Assembly (NCBI GenBank): GCA_024278725.1
Contig: JAJRSQ010000347.1
Coordinates: 1 to 15,510, forward strand
Length of the DNA: 15,510 nt
Direction: 5' to 3'
DNA from: Chloroflexota bacterium
GTDB lineage: Bacteria; Chloroflexota; Anaerolineae; 4572-78
The notes under the pieces are model-generated. The model was not told where the DNA came from and did no database searches. It worked only from the letters and a program-made list of their open reading frames with translations. Of this stretch, positions 6,909-14,357 are shown in pieces; positions within the stretch are counted from its first letter, which is position 1; each line of letters opens with the position of its first letter. Made by a program: the position numbers and the translations under genes.

Positions 6909-9900
6909 TTAGAACAACAGCAACGAAATGTTATCAATAATCTGCCCCGGCGTGAGAATCAGCACGGTTGAGGCGGAATAGAAGGTGTTATTTTCCCAGT
7001 ATTCGGCGTACAGTACATATTGTGTGCCGCCCGGTGCGGCGGGTAAATCGTAGAAACTAAAGGTTGAGTCTTGGATAGTATAGGTTTTTGCCATCGTGCC
7101 GTCAATTGCGTAAATCCAAACATAGACCCCCGGTTTTTCGGTGGGCACACCGTTCAGGAAGACCCGCACATCGCCCGCGACTTTGGTGCTGAAACTTTCC
7201 GGGGTGGGCTGTTGGGTACACACTTGCAGGTCAACATTATCCACATAGAAGCGGGTGCTGTCCGTGTTGTTGGGGTTGGGCGCGTTGAAATACAATCGCA
7301 ACGGTTGCCCGGTGAAGCTCAATAAATCGGCGGGGTTGTTGAACCCGTTTGCCAGATTGATTTTCTGCTGCACCCATTCACTGTTATCGGGGTTGGGGTT
7401 GTTCGGGTCAATGTATGGCGGCTGATTACCCAGCGTGACGGTGATGGGGGTGTAATTGGTGATGGGCGCGCCGGTTTGGTTGCGCACCGACGCGAAGAGC
7501 GGGTCGGGGTCGGGGCTTCCTTCGGGATTGACCGCCACATGCAGGGTGAGATTCAGACTCGTCCCGCCGGTCAGCGTTGGGGTGAGTACCCACGCCGGCA
7601 TGGTGAAATCCTGATACAGGTACGGATGGCGCGGCAACCCGAAGACGTTGGTGTCGGGCAGGAGCATACTGAAGCTTTGCCCCGGTCCGAAATAGTGGGG
7701 CAAACTGGTGCGCGTCACCTGCTCGGAGATACCGGCGAAGCCCCAAGCGGACATCAGACTGTCATCTTCAAAATCGCCGTTCACGATTGCCGAGGTACAT
7801 TGCAGCAATCCCGGTGGCGGGTCGGTTGAGCCTGCCGCGCCGGAACATTGCGACTGGGTGTAATCGGTGTTGATGTCCGGCACAAAGTTGGCATCGGTGG
7901 TGAGCAAAATTTGGTACAACTCGTACCCGTCCTCCCGCGCCCAGACGCTCAGGTCAACCGTGCCCACGGCATTAATATCGATGTAATAGCCGGCGCCGGT
8001 ATTTTGTCCCGTATTTGTCCACGCCATCGTGCCGGTGGCATTCTGGGTGAGGTTATCATAAGGTGTTGTGCCGCTCAGCCCGATGAAGGCGCTGTTTCCG
8101 CTGCCGTTGGGCGAATAACCCAATGCCCAGACGTAATATCGCCCCGGATTGGTGACATCAATTTGGTATTTCAGCTCCGGCGCATTGGGGTCGAAGGTGT
8201 AATAATTGCCGCTGCCGTTGGGGATCCAGTAGCCGACTTTACCGTTGCGAGCTGTGGTTTGCCATTGCACTGCGCCATTGCTTTTGCCGGTGGTATTGGT
8301 GGCGTTCAGCACCACCAGCCCGCCCGCTTCGCGGACTTCGCCACAGCTTGCCGCCCCCGCAGGGTTGACACAAACCTGATAGCCGTCCATCGTCACCGTG
8401 TTTTTCTTCGTGGAACTGTATGAAGCGTTGATGACGCCCAGATAGATGGATGAAGGCATATTCGCCAGCGTGACCGTTTTCCCCACCGTCCAGTTGGTGG
8501 GTGGATTGGTGGTGTCGTAGGAATAATACATCGTGAAGGTATCGCCGTTGCGGTTGATGCGCAACCATACCGGCAGCCCGCTTTGCCCGATGTTGCTATT
8601 GGCTTTCACCGAGCCGTTGGTGCGGGAAAGGTATTGCAGTTTGTTCCCTTTGGTGTGCGTCCAGTCGAGTTTATCGGCGGCGCTGGTGAGGTCGGCGCGG
8701 ACTTCCAGCCCGAACTTCGCCCATGAGCTGAGGGTTGTGCCGTTGTCGTATTTGCTTTGGGTCAGCGCGCGCACCCGGACATCGAAATTGCCGGAAATCT
8801 GATGGTACGCGAACAGATACCCGCCGTTGGCATCGTCGCTTCTGGCGGTGCTGGAGCCGTTGTTATACAGGGTCATCACATCGCCATTGACGGCAAAGGG
8901 GATGAACTGCGCCGCCGGAATGGCGAGCGCGGGCGACGTTCCGAGTTGGCTCATCACCGGCGCGCCGGTATTGCCGCCGTTGGGATAGAAGGCGGCGGTG
9001 GGCGTGGGATTCACATTTTGCGCGTATTCCTCGGTTTTGGGGACAATCCGATTCACGGAGGCGCAATAGTAAACTTTGATGGGAACCCAATCGATGCGGA
9101 ATTTGGGTTTTTTGCCGTCTTTATCGGTGGAATGCGGCGTGATGCGCACCCGCAGATTATTCAGTTCCGCCCGCGTCCAACTGTGTCCCCACAAATCGGT
9201 TGAGCCGCCGAATAAATCGGTATGCTCGGAGGTTTTGATATTGTTGGCGGTTTTGATGGGTGACCACGTATTGCCGCCATCCCACGAAAGTTGAATGTCC
9301 ATATACGGGCTCTTTTCGTTCTTTTCCACCCACCAGTCCAGCCGCAGCTCAATGCCCTGAATGGTGGCATTGGCGGGAATGGCGCTGAAATCGTATCCGA
9401 AAAATTGTCCCGCCCCCTCCTTGGGTTTGGCTTGCGCATAATAATTGTCATCGGCAAAGGCGTTTCTCGGTTTGTCCCAATTTGGTGCGCGGCTTGCGTT
9501 GGGCGAAACGTAGACGCTGTTCAACCCGCAGGTGACGGGCGGGGTGTTGGTCGGCGTCGGCGTAATTGTCGGCGTGTTGGTCGCGGTGGGGGTCGCCGTC
9601 GGCGGTCCCGGGGTGGGGGTCATCGTCGGCGTGGGGGTATTGGTTGGCGTCGGCGTGTTGGTCGGCGTGGGGGTGTTGGTCGGAGTCGGGGTCGCCGTCG
9701 GCGGTGTTCCGGTGGGCATAATGGTATCGCCAAAGCCAATGATGTTCCAGTTGACGAGCGTTTGGTTGGGATTGGTTTTCTGGTTCACGTATTGAATTTC
9801 GCACGTGGACGGCTTGATGGTGGTGAACGCGATATTGTTGCATTCGTTGCTCAACGGGTTGGTCAGACAATTCGGGTCACCTTCCGGCACGCGGTTTGAG

Positions 9901-12266
9901 GTGTCCACCCGCGCGTACAGCTTGTGGTCAAACGCGCCGTACAGCGGAATGGTGGTGGTGAAGGTGCGGGTTTGATTGATGCCCAGCGGCGGCGACAGCC
10001 ATGTTTTCTGGTCGCCCGGCGGTAGTGCGCGCCCCAAATCGGGCTGGGCGGGCGGATCCATGTACAAATCCACATCGAAGGATTTATTGGTGATGGTGAC
10101 GGACGACATGTTTTTCACCGTCACGGTCACGGGGATGGTGCTGTTGAATGCCGGTTGCAACGGCGTTTCGATGCTGACAATCTGCAAATCCGCCGCCAGA
10201 ATATTGATGACCGTTTGCGCGGTGGGCACATTCGGCGATTGGCTGTCAAGGTATGATGTCACCGTGACCACCGAGCCGGAAGAGAGGTTCACCGGAATAT
10301 TGTACGGAATTGTGGCGTAACCAATCCCGTTGGTGGTGACGGGGTTGAGCGGCAGCGCGCGCCCCGGCGCCGTCGAGCCTTCTTCTTCCACATACACATA
10401 ATATTGGCTATTGATGTTGTGCGTGAGCAATTCCACCGTGACGGGTGTGCCCGGAATCTGGGTGTTCCCCTCGGCGATGCGCAGGAACGGTTTGGGAATC
10501 ACTTCGATATTGGGGCTTTGGGCGGTGTACGCGCCGGTTGTGCCACTCGGAATGGATTGCAGGGTGTAGGTGAATGCCTGCGGCGTCGAGATGGGGATGG
10601 TGTATTGCAGGTCAATCGCCCCGTTGCCGTCGGTGGGGGCGGCATTGCTGATGATGAGCTGCCCTTCCCAATAAATATCGTATTGGGTGCTGGGCGAATG
10701 ATTTCTCAGTTGGAAATTGATGGTACTGCCCGCGGGCCAACTGTATCCCCCCACCACCGCGATGTATGGCGTGGGTGGGGTGTTGACGATGAGCGGCGTT
10801 TGAGCAATCACCGCGCCGGGATATTGCGCATCTTCCGTTCGCACCGTGTAATTGCCGTCCGGTATGGTGTCGGGCAGGGCGTACACCAGATAGATGTTCC
10901 CGAAAGCGTCGGTTGTTTCACCGGCTTTCAGGATGGTGTCCGTGCCGGTGTCGGTGTTGCGCAGTTTGATGATATAACTTCGATTCGGGGCATGCTTTTG
11001 AATCAGAATATTCAGGTACACCCCGCCGGGGGTGGTGACGGTTTCCCCACAGCTCCCCTGATTGATTTTGATGCATCCCTGGCGGAAGGTGAGCGTGCGG
11101 CTGGCAACCACGGAGCTGGTCAGCATACTGCGAATGACATATGAGCCTTCTGCCAGCGAGCCGTTGTTGGGGATGGTGTATGATTCATATCCCGCCGGAA
11201 ATGCCGAAACACCGTTGGCGTCGGTGGAAAGGGGGTTCAGATTGGCAACCGTCGAACCGCTGTAGGTCAGGTCGATATTATAATTGGTGAGCGGGGCATG
11301 GGTGGTGAGCGAATAAGTCAGCACGCTGCCGAAGGGCAAAATATCCCCATTGGTGATGATGGTGGGTGTCGTGGGTTGGGTCACGGTGAGCAGAGTGACG
11401 GCAACCTGTGTGCCGCCCGGCGTTTGTGATTCCACCGTGTATGACCCCACCGGCTTGTTTTGGGGAATGGTGTAGGGGATGATGGCATTCCCCTGCGGGT
11501 CAGTGGTGACCGGTCCCACCAGCACATTGTCTACCAGCACATTGTAGCTTGCGTTGGGGTTGTGCATACGCACGCGAATATAGATGGTTTCTCCCGCCGG
11601 GTGGGTGGAACCATCCTGAATTTCGATGACCGGATTGGTACTCGCCCCGCCGCTGCCACTGCCGGGACTGCCGCCGCTGCCCCCTTCAAAGGGTGGTGGC
11701 GCGCCGGTGATGGGTTGCCCTCCCTCGTTCCGCATCACAATGGATGCCTGAATGGTGAGATAGCCATTCGGCACAATAGCGGCATAAATCGGGTCGAACA
11801 GGGCAACATTATGATAGAGGCTGACCTGCACATCCGAGCCTTCAATGCCGGGGTGGTCGGGTTGAATGATTTTCAGCGTGCCGTTCACATCATATTGAAC
11901 CCAGTCCACTCGCACGCCCATCACGCCGGCACAGGTAGCATCGCATGCGTTTCGGTCTAAAAATGTGTTGTATTGAGTCACATCGGTGATGACGCGGCTG
12001 TACGCCGTTCCCGCCGAGCGTCTGATGGCTTGTTGCTTGATGAGCTCTTTCCGCTGTGCCGGGTCCATTGTCCACGGGTCTCCCGTGCTGTTGAGCGGTT
12101 TCCCGGAAACGGCGTATCGGGCGGCATCGCGCACGGCATTTTGCGCCGCAATGTAAGATTGAATCACGTGCGCCCCTTCAGCAATACCGAGCAGTATCAG
12201 CACCAAAACAGGCAAAATCAGTGCAAATTCAACCAAACCTTGTCCACGTTTTTTAACTTTAATCAT
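6909..12266 (-). CDS. Giant TadE-like pseudopilin fused to Ig-like, CARDB and lectin-like modules
   Basis: This 1785-residue protein begins KKRGQGLVEFALILP, a TadE helix with a classical prepilin peptidase site: Gly8 at -1, Glu13 at +5, Phe14 at +6. The TadE part ends near 185 and a Gly/Ser linker follows (about 191-209). Next are five Ig-like repeats (211-690), a CARDB domain (691-818) and a PTPTNT-rich linker (850-911). A beta-sandwich follows, bounded by C913 and C1068, then a concanavalin-like domain (about 1121-1299) and an EA-starting carbohydrate-binding-like domain (about 1312-1462). A CBM4/9-like domain begins NGDFE and ends YVDNVDLQVC (1490-1683), and a Cna-B/carboxypeptidase-regulatory-like C-terminus closes the protein. 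There are 14 cysteines, mostly at module borders, suggesting disulfide clamps. GAGG lies about 6 bases before the start. Family TadE proteins are about ten times shorter. A pilus-tip or surface adhesin role is inferred; ligand unknown. Confidence 0.82.
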   Translation of the reverse strand: MIKVKKRGQGLVEFALILPVLVLILLGIAEGAHVIQSYIAAQNAVRDAARYAVSGKPLNSTGDPWTMDPAQRKELIKQQAIRRSAGTAYSRVITDVTQYNTFLDRNACDATCAGVMGVRVDWVQYDVNGTLKIIQPDHPGIEGSDVQVSLYHNVALFDPIYAAIVPNGYLTIQASIVMRNEGGQPITGAPPPFEGGSGGSPGSGSGGASTNPVIEIQDGSTHPAGETIYIRVRMHNPNASYNVLVDNVLVGPVTTDPQGNAIIPYTIPQNKPVGSYTVESQTPGGTQVAVTLLTVTQPTTPTIITNGDILPFGSVLTYSLTTHAPLTNYNIDLTYSGSTVANLNPLSTDANGVSAFPAGYESYTIPNNGSLAEGSYVIRSMLTSSVVASRTLTFRQGCIKINQGSCGETVTTPGGVYLNILIQKHAPNRSYIIKLRNTDTGTDTILKAGETTDAFGNIYLVYALPDTIPDGNYTVRTEDAQYPGAVIAQTPLIVNTPPTPYIAVVGGYSWPAGSTINFQLRNHSPSTQYDIYWEGQLIISNAAPTDGNGAIDLQYTIPISTPQAFTYTLQSIPSGTTGAYTAQSPNIEVIPKPFLRIAEGNTQIPGTPVTVELLTHNINSQYYVYVEEEGSTAPGRALPLNPVTTNGIGYATIPYNIPVNLSSGSVVTVTSYLDSQSPNVPTAQTVINILAADLQIVSIETPLQPAFNSTIPVTVTVKNMSSVTITNKSFDVDLYMDPPAQPDLGRALPPGDQKTWLSPPLGINQTRTFTTTIPLYGAFDHKLYARVDTSNRVPEGDPNCLTNPLSNECNNIAFTTIKPSTCEIQYVNQKTNPNQTLVNWNIIGFGDTIMPTGTPPTATPTPTNTPTPTNTPTPTNTPTPTMTPTPGPPTATPTATNTPTITPTPTNTPPVTCGLNSVYVSPNASRAPNWDKPRNAFADDNYYAQAKPKEGAGQFFGYDFSAIPANATIQGIELRLDWWVEKNEKSPYMDIQLSWDGGNTWSPIKTANNIKTSEHTDLFGGSTDLWGHSWTRAELNNLRVRITPHSTDKDGKKPKFRIDWVPIKVYYCASVNRIVPKTEEYAQNVNPTPTAAFYPNGGNTGAPVMSQLGTSPALAIPAAQFIPFAVNGDVMTLYNNGSSTARSDDANGGYLFAYHQISGNFDVRVRALTQSKYDNGTTLSSWAKFGLEVRADLTSAADKLDWTHTKGNKLQYLSRTNGSVKANSNIGQSGLPVWLRINRNGDTFTMYYSYDTTNPPTNWTVGKTVTLANMPSSIYLGVINASYSSTKKNTVTMDGYQVCVNPAGAASCGEVREAGGLVVLNATNTTGKSNGAVQWQTTARNGKVGYWIPNGSGNYYTFDPNAPELKYQIDVTNPGRYYVWALGYSPNGSGNSAFIGLSGTTPYDNLTQNATGTMAWTNTGQNTGAGYYIDINAVGTVDLSVWAREDGYELYQILLTTDANFVPDINTDYTQSQCSGAAGSTDPPPGLLQCTSAIVNGDFEDDSLMSAWGFAGISEQVTRTSLPHYFGPGQSFSMLLPDTNVFGLPRHPYLYQDFTMPAWVLTPTLTGGTSLNLTLHVAVNPEGSPDPDPLFASVRNQTGAPITNYTPITVTLGNQPPYIDPNNPNPDNSEWVQQKINLANGFNNPADLLSFTGQPLRLYFNAPNPNNTDSTRFYVDNVDLQVCTQQPTPESFSTKVAGDVRVFLNGVPTEKPGVYVWIYAIDGTMAKTYTIQDSTFSFYDLPAAPGGTQYVLYAEYWENNTFYSASTVLILTPGQIIDNISLLLF
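9534..9719 (-). repeat. Low-complexity PT-linker repeat, unit of about 18 bp (PTPTNT)
   Basis: Inside the giant TadE-like gene, residues 850-911 are nearly all Pro, Thr and Asn, built from PTPTNT hexapeptides and variants (PTATPT, PTMTPT, ITPTPT). The DNA is a degenerate 18-bp tandem rich in GTTGGTCGGCGT on the plus strand. It separates the Ig/CARDB stalk from the lectin-like modules and probably forms an extended, possibly O-glycosylated spacer. Its length may vary between strains by slippage. Confidence 0.85.
10197..11636 (-). repeat. Five tandem Ig-like protein repeats in the giant TadE-like protein
   Basis: Residues 211-297, 300-395, 397-497, 499-591 and 592-690 share a pattern. Each has an early (W/H/L/T/I)P-x-G turn, a strand leading to H(N/A/S)P or close variant, and Y-x-(V/I) four residues later. 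A T-(D/T)-x-x-G turn, a YTIP/YALP/YNIP strand and a closing SYTV/NYTV-like strand follow. The DNA copies are strongly diverged, so this is an old duplication rather than a recent expansion. Such arrays typically form rigid stalks on surface proteins. Confidence 0.7.
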
Positions 12267-12411
12267 TGGTTGCCTCTATCTTTGAAAACAATTCAACCAT
12301 CCAAATGATGATTTTAGCCCTTTATACAATTTTAGGATACCGCATGTGCGGGCGATTTTCTATGAGGGATTCCCTGATTCAGTCGGGAAAATGCCTGAAA
12401 AGCGATGATTT
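12267..12411 (-). promoter_or_regulatory. Leader and likely promoter region of the giant TadE gene
   Basis: The intrinsic terminator upstream means the TadE-led cluster needs its own promoter within these 145 bases. Minus-strand -10-like hexamers TATAAA and TAAAAT occur within 12311-12330, but neither has a convincing -35 box at 16-18 bases. A perfect 9-bp palindrome with a central base, GGGATTCCC (12366-12374), and a TTCCC...GGGAA pair overlap the upstream half. They could be operator half-sites, for example for the neighbouring response regulator; that is a guess. Confidence 0.3.
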
Positions 12412-12417
12412 TTGGGG

Positions 12418-12458
12418 AAAAACAAAAACGCCGGGCGAAAATCGCGTTTCACCCGGCG
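12418..12458 (-). terminator. Intrinsic (Rho-independent) terminator of the two-component unit
   Basis: Minus-strand RNA folds into a 12-bp stem (12458-12447 with 12440-12429: CGCCGGGUGAAA against UUUCGCCCGGCG, one G-U pair) with a 6-base loop. It is followed directly by UUUUUGUUUUU. The stem begins 10 bases after the histidine kinase stop codon, so it ends the kinase/regulator transcript and separates it from the pilus cluster. Confidence 0.93.
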
Positions 12459-12468
12459 TATGTGGCGG

Positions 12469-13545
12469 TCAATCAAAGGGCAGCCAGAACGTAACCGTTG
12501 TGCCTTGCCCCACCATACTGTCGAACGATATTTCGCCGTGCAGCATGGTAATCTGCTCCTGCATACTGATGATGCCCATATGTTTCTGTTTCGGGGCTTC
12601 TTCCAGCGCTTCGCGCACATCAAACCCGTTGCCGTTGTCAGAGACATTCGCGGTGATGCGGTCGCGGTGCAATTCAATATTGATGCTTACTTGCGTGGCG
12701 TGCGCGTGTTCCGCCACATTGTTGAGCAATGCCTGCATCACTCGGAACACCGTCACCTCAATATGCGGCGGCAGGCGGCGTTCCGTGCCCGAAACCAGCA
12801 AATTGCACGCCAACTTCTCGTGTTTATTTTCAAATTCCTGCACATATTGCTTGAGCGTGGGAATCACGCCCAAGTCGTCGAGCATCATCGGGCGCAATTG
12901 GAAAATATATTCCCGAATCTTCTGGAAAGTTTCATTCACCGCTTCTTTGAGCGTGCCCAACTCCGCCTGCGCCCGCGAGGGGTCTTTATCGAACAGCCGC
13001 TCGACGATTTCCGCCTGCAGAATCAAATTCGTCAGCGATTGCGCGGGTCCGTCATGCAGTTGGCGGGAAAGGTGCAGCCGTTCCTGTTCCTGCGCATTGA
13101 TGATGTTCATCATGCTGCTGGCGGCGGTGATGTTGGCAGTGGTGTTCGGGGAATCGCCGTTGGTGGCGGCAAGGCTTTGGCGGCGGTAATTGTCGATGAT
13201 ATAGCGGAGGTGGTTGGCGTACCGTTCCAGATATTGTTGCTTGCCCTGCAACTGTTCCACCTGCCCGCGCATCATGAACAGACGATTTTGGGTGTCCTGC
13301 GCGTTGCGGTAAATTTCCTGAATATCCTCGCGCGGCATCGAATCAATGCTACTTTCCATCAGCCGCAATTTATTGCTGATTTGGGCGTTGCGCTGCGAAA
13401 GTTTCTCCACCTCATCGGAACTTTGGCGAATGAGCATTGCGATTTCCCGCAATTCATTTTGAATCTGCTGGTATTCCGTTTCGGCGGCGTCTATGACTTC
13501 CGCAAAGGTTAAAGCTTGTTCGGTGTTCATCGTTTCCGCATCCAT
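12469..13545 (-). CDS. DegS-like cytoplasmic sensor histidine kinase (NarL family, HisKA_3)
   Basis: This 358-residue kinase has no transmembrane segment. Residues about 15-125 are heptad-rich coiled coil, probably the sensing part as in Bacillus DegS. The dimerisation/phospho-transfer domain reads ERLHLSRQLHDGPAQ, with His164 as phospho-acceptor, and the LRPMMLDDLGV segment of HisKA_3 follows at 217-226. The ATPase domain (about 260-358) shows the N box ALLNNVAEHA, the G1 box DNGNG at 303-307, a GIISM/HG segment and the closing GTTVTFWLP strand. It should phosphorylate the response regulator encoded 29 bases upstream. The start at 13545 is chosen because AGGAG lies 6 bases ahead; it abuts the alternative ATG at 13551 with no spacer. 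An intrinsic terminator follows. Confidence 0.93.
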   Translation of the reverse strand: MDAETMNTEQALTFAEVIDAAETEYQQIQNELREIAMLIRQSSDEVEKLSQRNAQISNKLRLMESSIDSMPREDIQEIYRNAQDTQNRLFMMRGQVEQLQGKQQYLERYANHLRYIIDNYRRQSLAATNGDSPNTTANITAASSMMNIINAQEQERLHLSRQLHDGPAQSLTNLILQAEIVERLFDKDPSRAQAELGTLKEAVNETFQKIREYIFQLRPMMLDDLGVIPTLKQYVQEFENKHEKLACNLLVSGTERRLPPHIEVTVFRVMQALLNNVAEHAHATQVSINIELHRDRITANVSDNGNGFDVREALEEAPKQKHMGIISMQEQITMLHGEISFDSMVGQGTTVTFWLPFD

Positions 13546-13551
13546 CGGCAT

Positions 13552-13556
13552 CTCCT
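13552..13556 (-). promoter_or_regulatory. Ribosome binding site deciding the kinase start
   Basis: AGGAG sits 6 bases before the ATG at 13545, but touches the ATG at 13551 with no gap. The true N-terminus is therefore MDAET. Confidence 0.7.
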
Positions 13557-13574
13557 GCTGATGAGTTTCAGCGT

Positions 13575-14261
13575 TTATTCTTCTTCATCCTGCAATCGAA
13601 TCCAGCCGCGTTTGACGGCGTACAGCGCCGCTTGCGTTCTGTCGTTCACCGCCAGCTTCCGCAGAATGCTGGTCATATGGTTTTTGACGGTTTGGCGGCT
13701 GATGCCCAACGCATAGGCGACTTCTTTGTTGCTTTCCCCTTTGGCGATGTGCTGCAGAATTTCCATCTCGCGCGGTGAAAGGGGCGCAAATAACTGGTTC
13801 GGCTCGCCGTCCACATAGGCGACGTGGTCAAACTGCTGCAAAATCCAGCTCGCTGCTTCCGGCTGGTCGAGCACGGCGTCATCAATCACGTAATTGCCCA
13901 TGCTCACCTGCCGAATGGCATCCACCAACCGGCGCGGGGTGACATCTTTGGGGAAGTATGCGGCAGCGCCCGCGCGGATGGCGTGAAAAATCTGCTCATC
14001 GTCATGATACGCGGTGAGCATAATTACGGCAATATTCGGGTGGGTTTGTTTGAGCTCGCGGGTAATCTGCAAACCGTTCAGGTGCGGCAAATTAATGTCC
14101 AGCAATATCACATCGGGGTTGAGTTGTTTTGCCAGCCGGAGCGCTTCCTCGCCGTCGGCAACCTCCATAATGACGTCCAGGTCTTCTTGTGCCTCAAGCA
14201 CACGGCGCAACCCCTGTCGGAACAGTGGATGATCATCTACGAGCATGATGCTGGTTGTCAT
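13575..14261 (-). CDS. NarL/LuxR-family response regulator (DegU/LiaR-like)
   Basis: This is a complete 228-residue regulator. The receiver domain (1-118) has the acidic pair D9-D10, phospho-acceptor D55 in LLDINLP, T83 in MLTAY and K105 in FPKD. The C-terminal LuxR-type helix-turn-helix (about 160-221) reads LSPREMEILQHIAKGESNKEVA, then the recognition helix region SRQTVKNHMTSILRKL. The inter-domain linker, about 40 residues, is longer than in NarL itself. A GGGAGG ribosome site lies 10 bases before the ATG. It sits between the pseudokinase gene upstream and the intact kinase gene downstream, all in one direction with no visible promoter or terminator between them. It is thus one unit and the natural target of the DegS-like kinase. 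Target promoters are unknown. Confidence 0.95.
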   Translation of the reverse strand: MTTSIMLVDDHPLFRQGLRRVLEAQEDLDVIMEVADGEEALRLAKQLNPDVILLDINLPHLNGLQITRELKQTHPNIAVIMLTAYHDDEQIFHAIRAGAAAYFPKDVTPRRLVDAIRQVSMGNYVIDDAVLDQPEAASWILQQFDHVAYVDGEPNQLFAPLSPREMEILQHIAKGESNKEVAYALGISRQTVKNHMTSILRKLAVNDRTQAALYAVKRGWIRLQDEEE

Positions 14262-14357
14262 AAGTTCACAGCCTCCCTTTGAAATGGCGGTTGAAGCGGG
14301 GCGATAATGTGATGAACTGTCGCCGGGCAGCGCAGTCAGCCAATCCCCAAAAACAAT

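Noticed and set aside
9534..9719. CRISPR-like array
   Set aside because: Units are contiguous and degenerate without spacers and encode an in-frame PT linker.
9532..9795. Plus-strand open frame encoding a Val/Gly repeat protein
   Set aside because: It is the antisense shadow of the PTPTNT linker (GTC/GGC complement of PT codons), with no ribosome site and full overlap with the giant TadE-like gene.
10404..11144. Plus-strand open frame of 246 codons
   Set aside because: Shadow of the Ig-like repeats; no recognisable protein features.
12412..13512. Plus-strand open frame of 366 codons opposite the histidine kinase
   Set aside because: The minus-strand reading has complete kinase motifs (HDGPAQ, N and G1 boxes); the plus frame has none and starts inside the terminator.
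14262..14357. Separate promoter for the response regulator
   Set aside because: CATTAT could be a -10, but no -35 hexamer lies at a plausible distance and no terminator follows the pseudokinase, so a common transcript is simpler.
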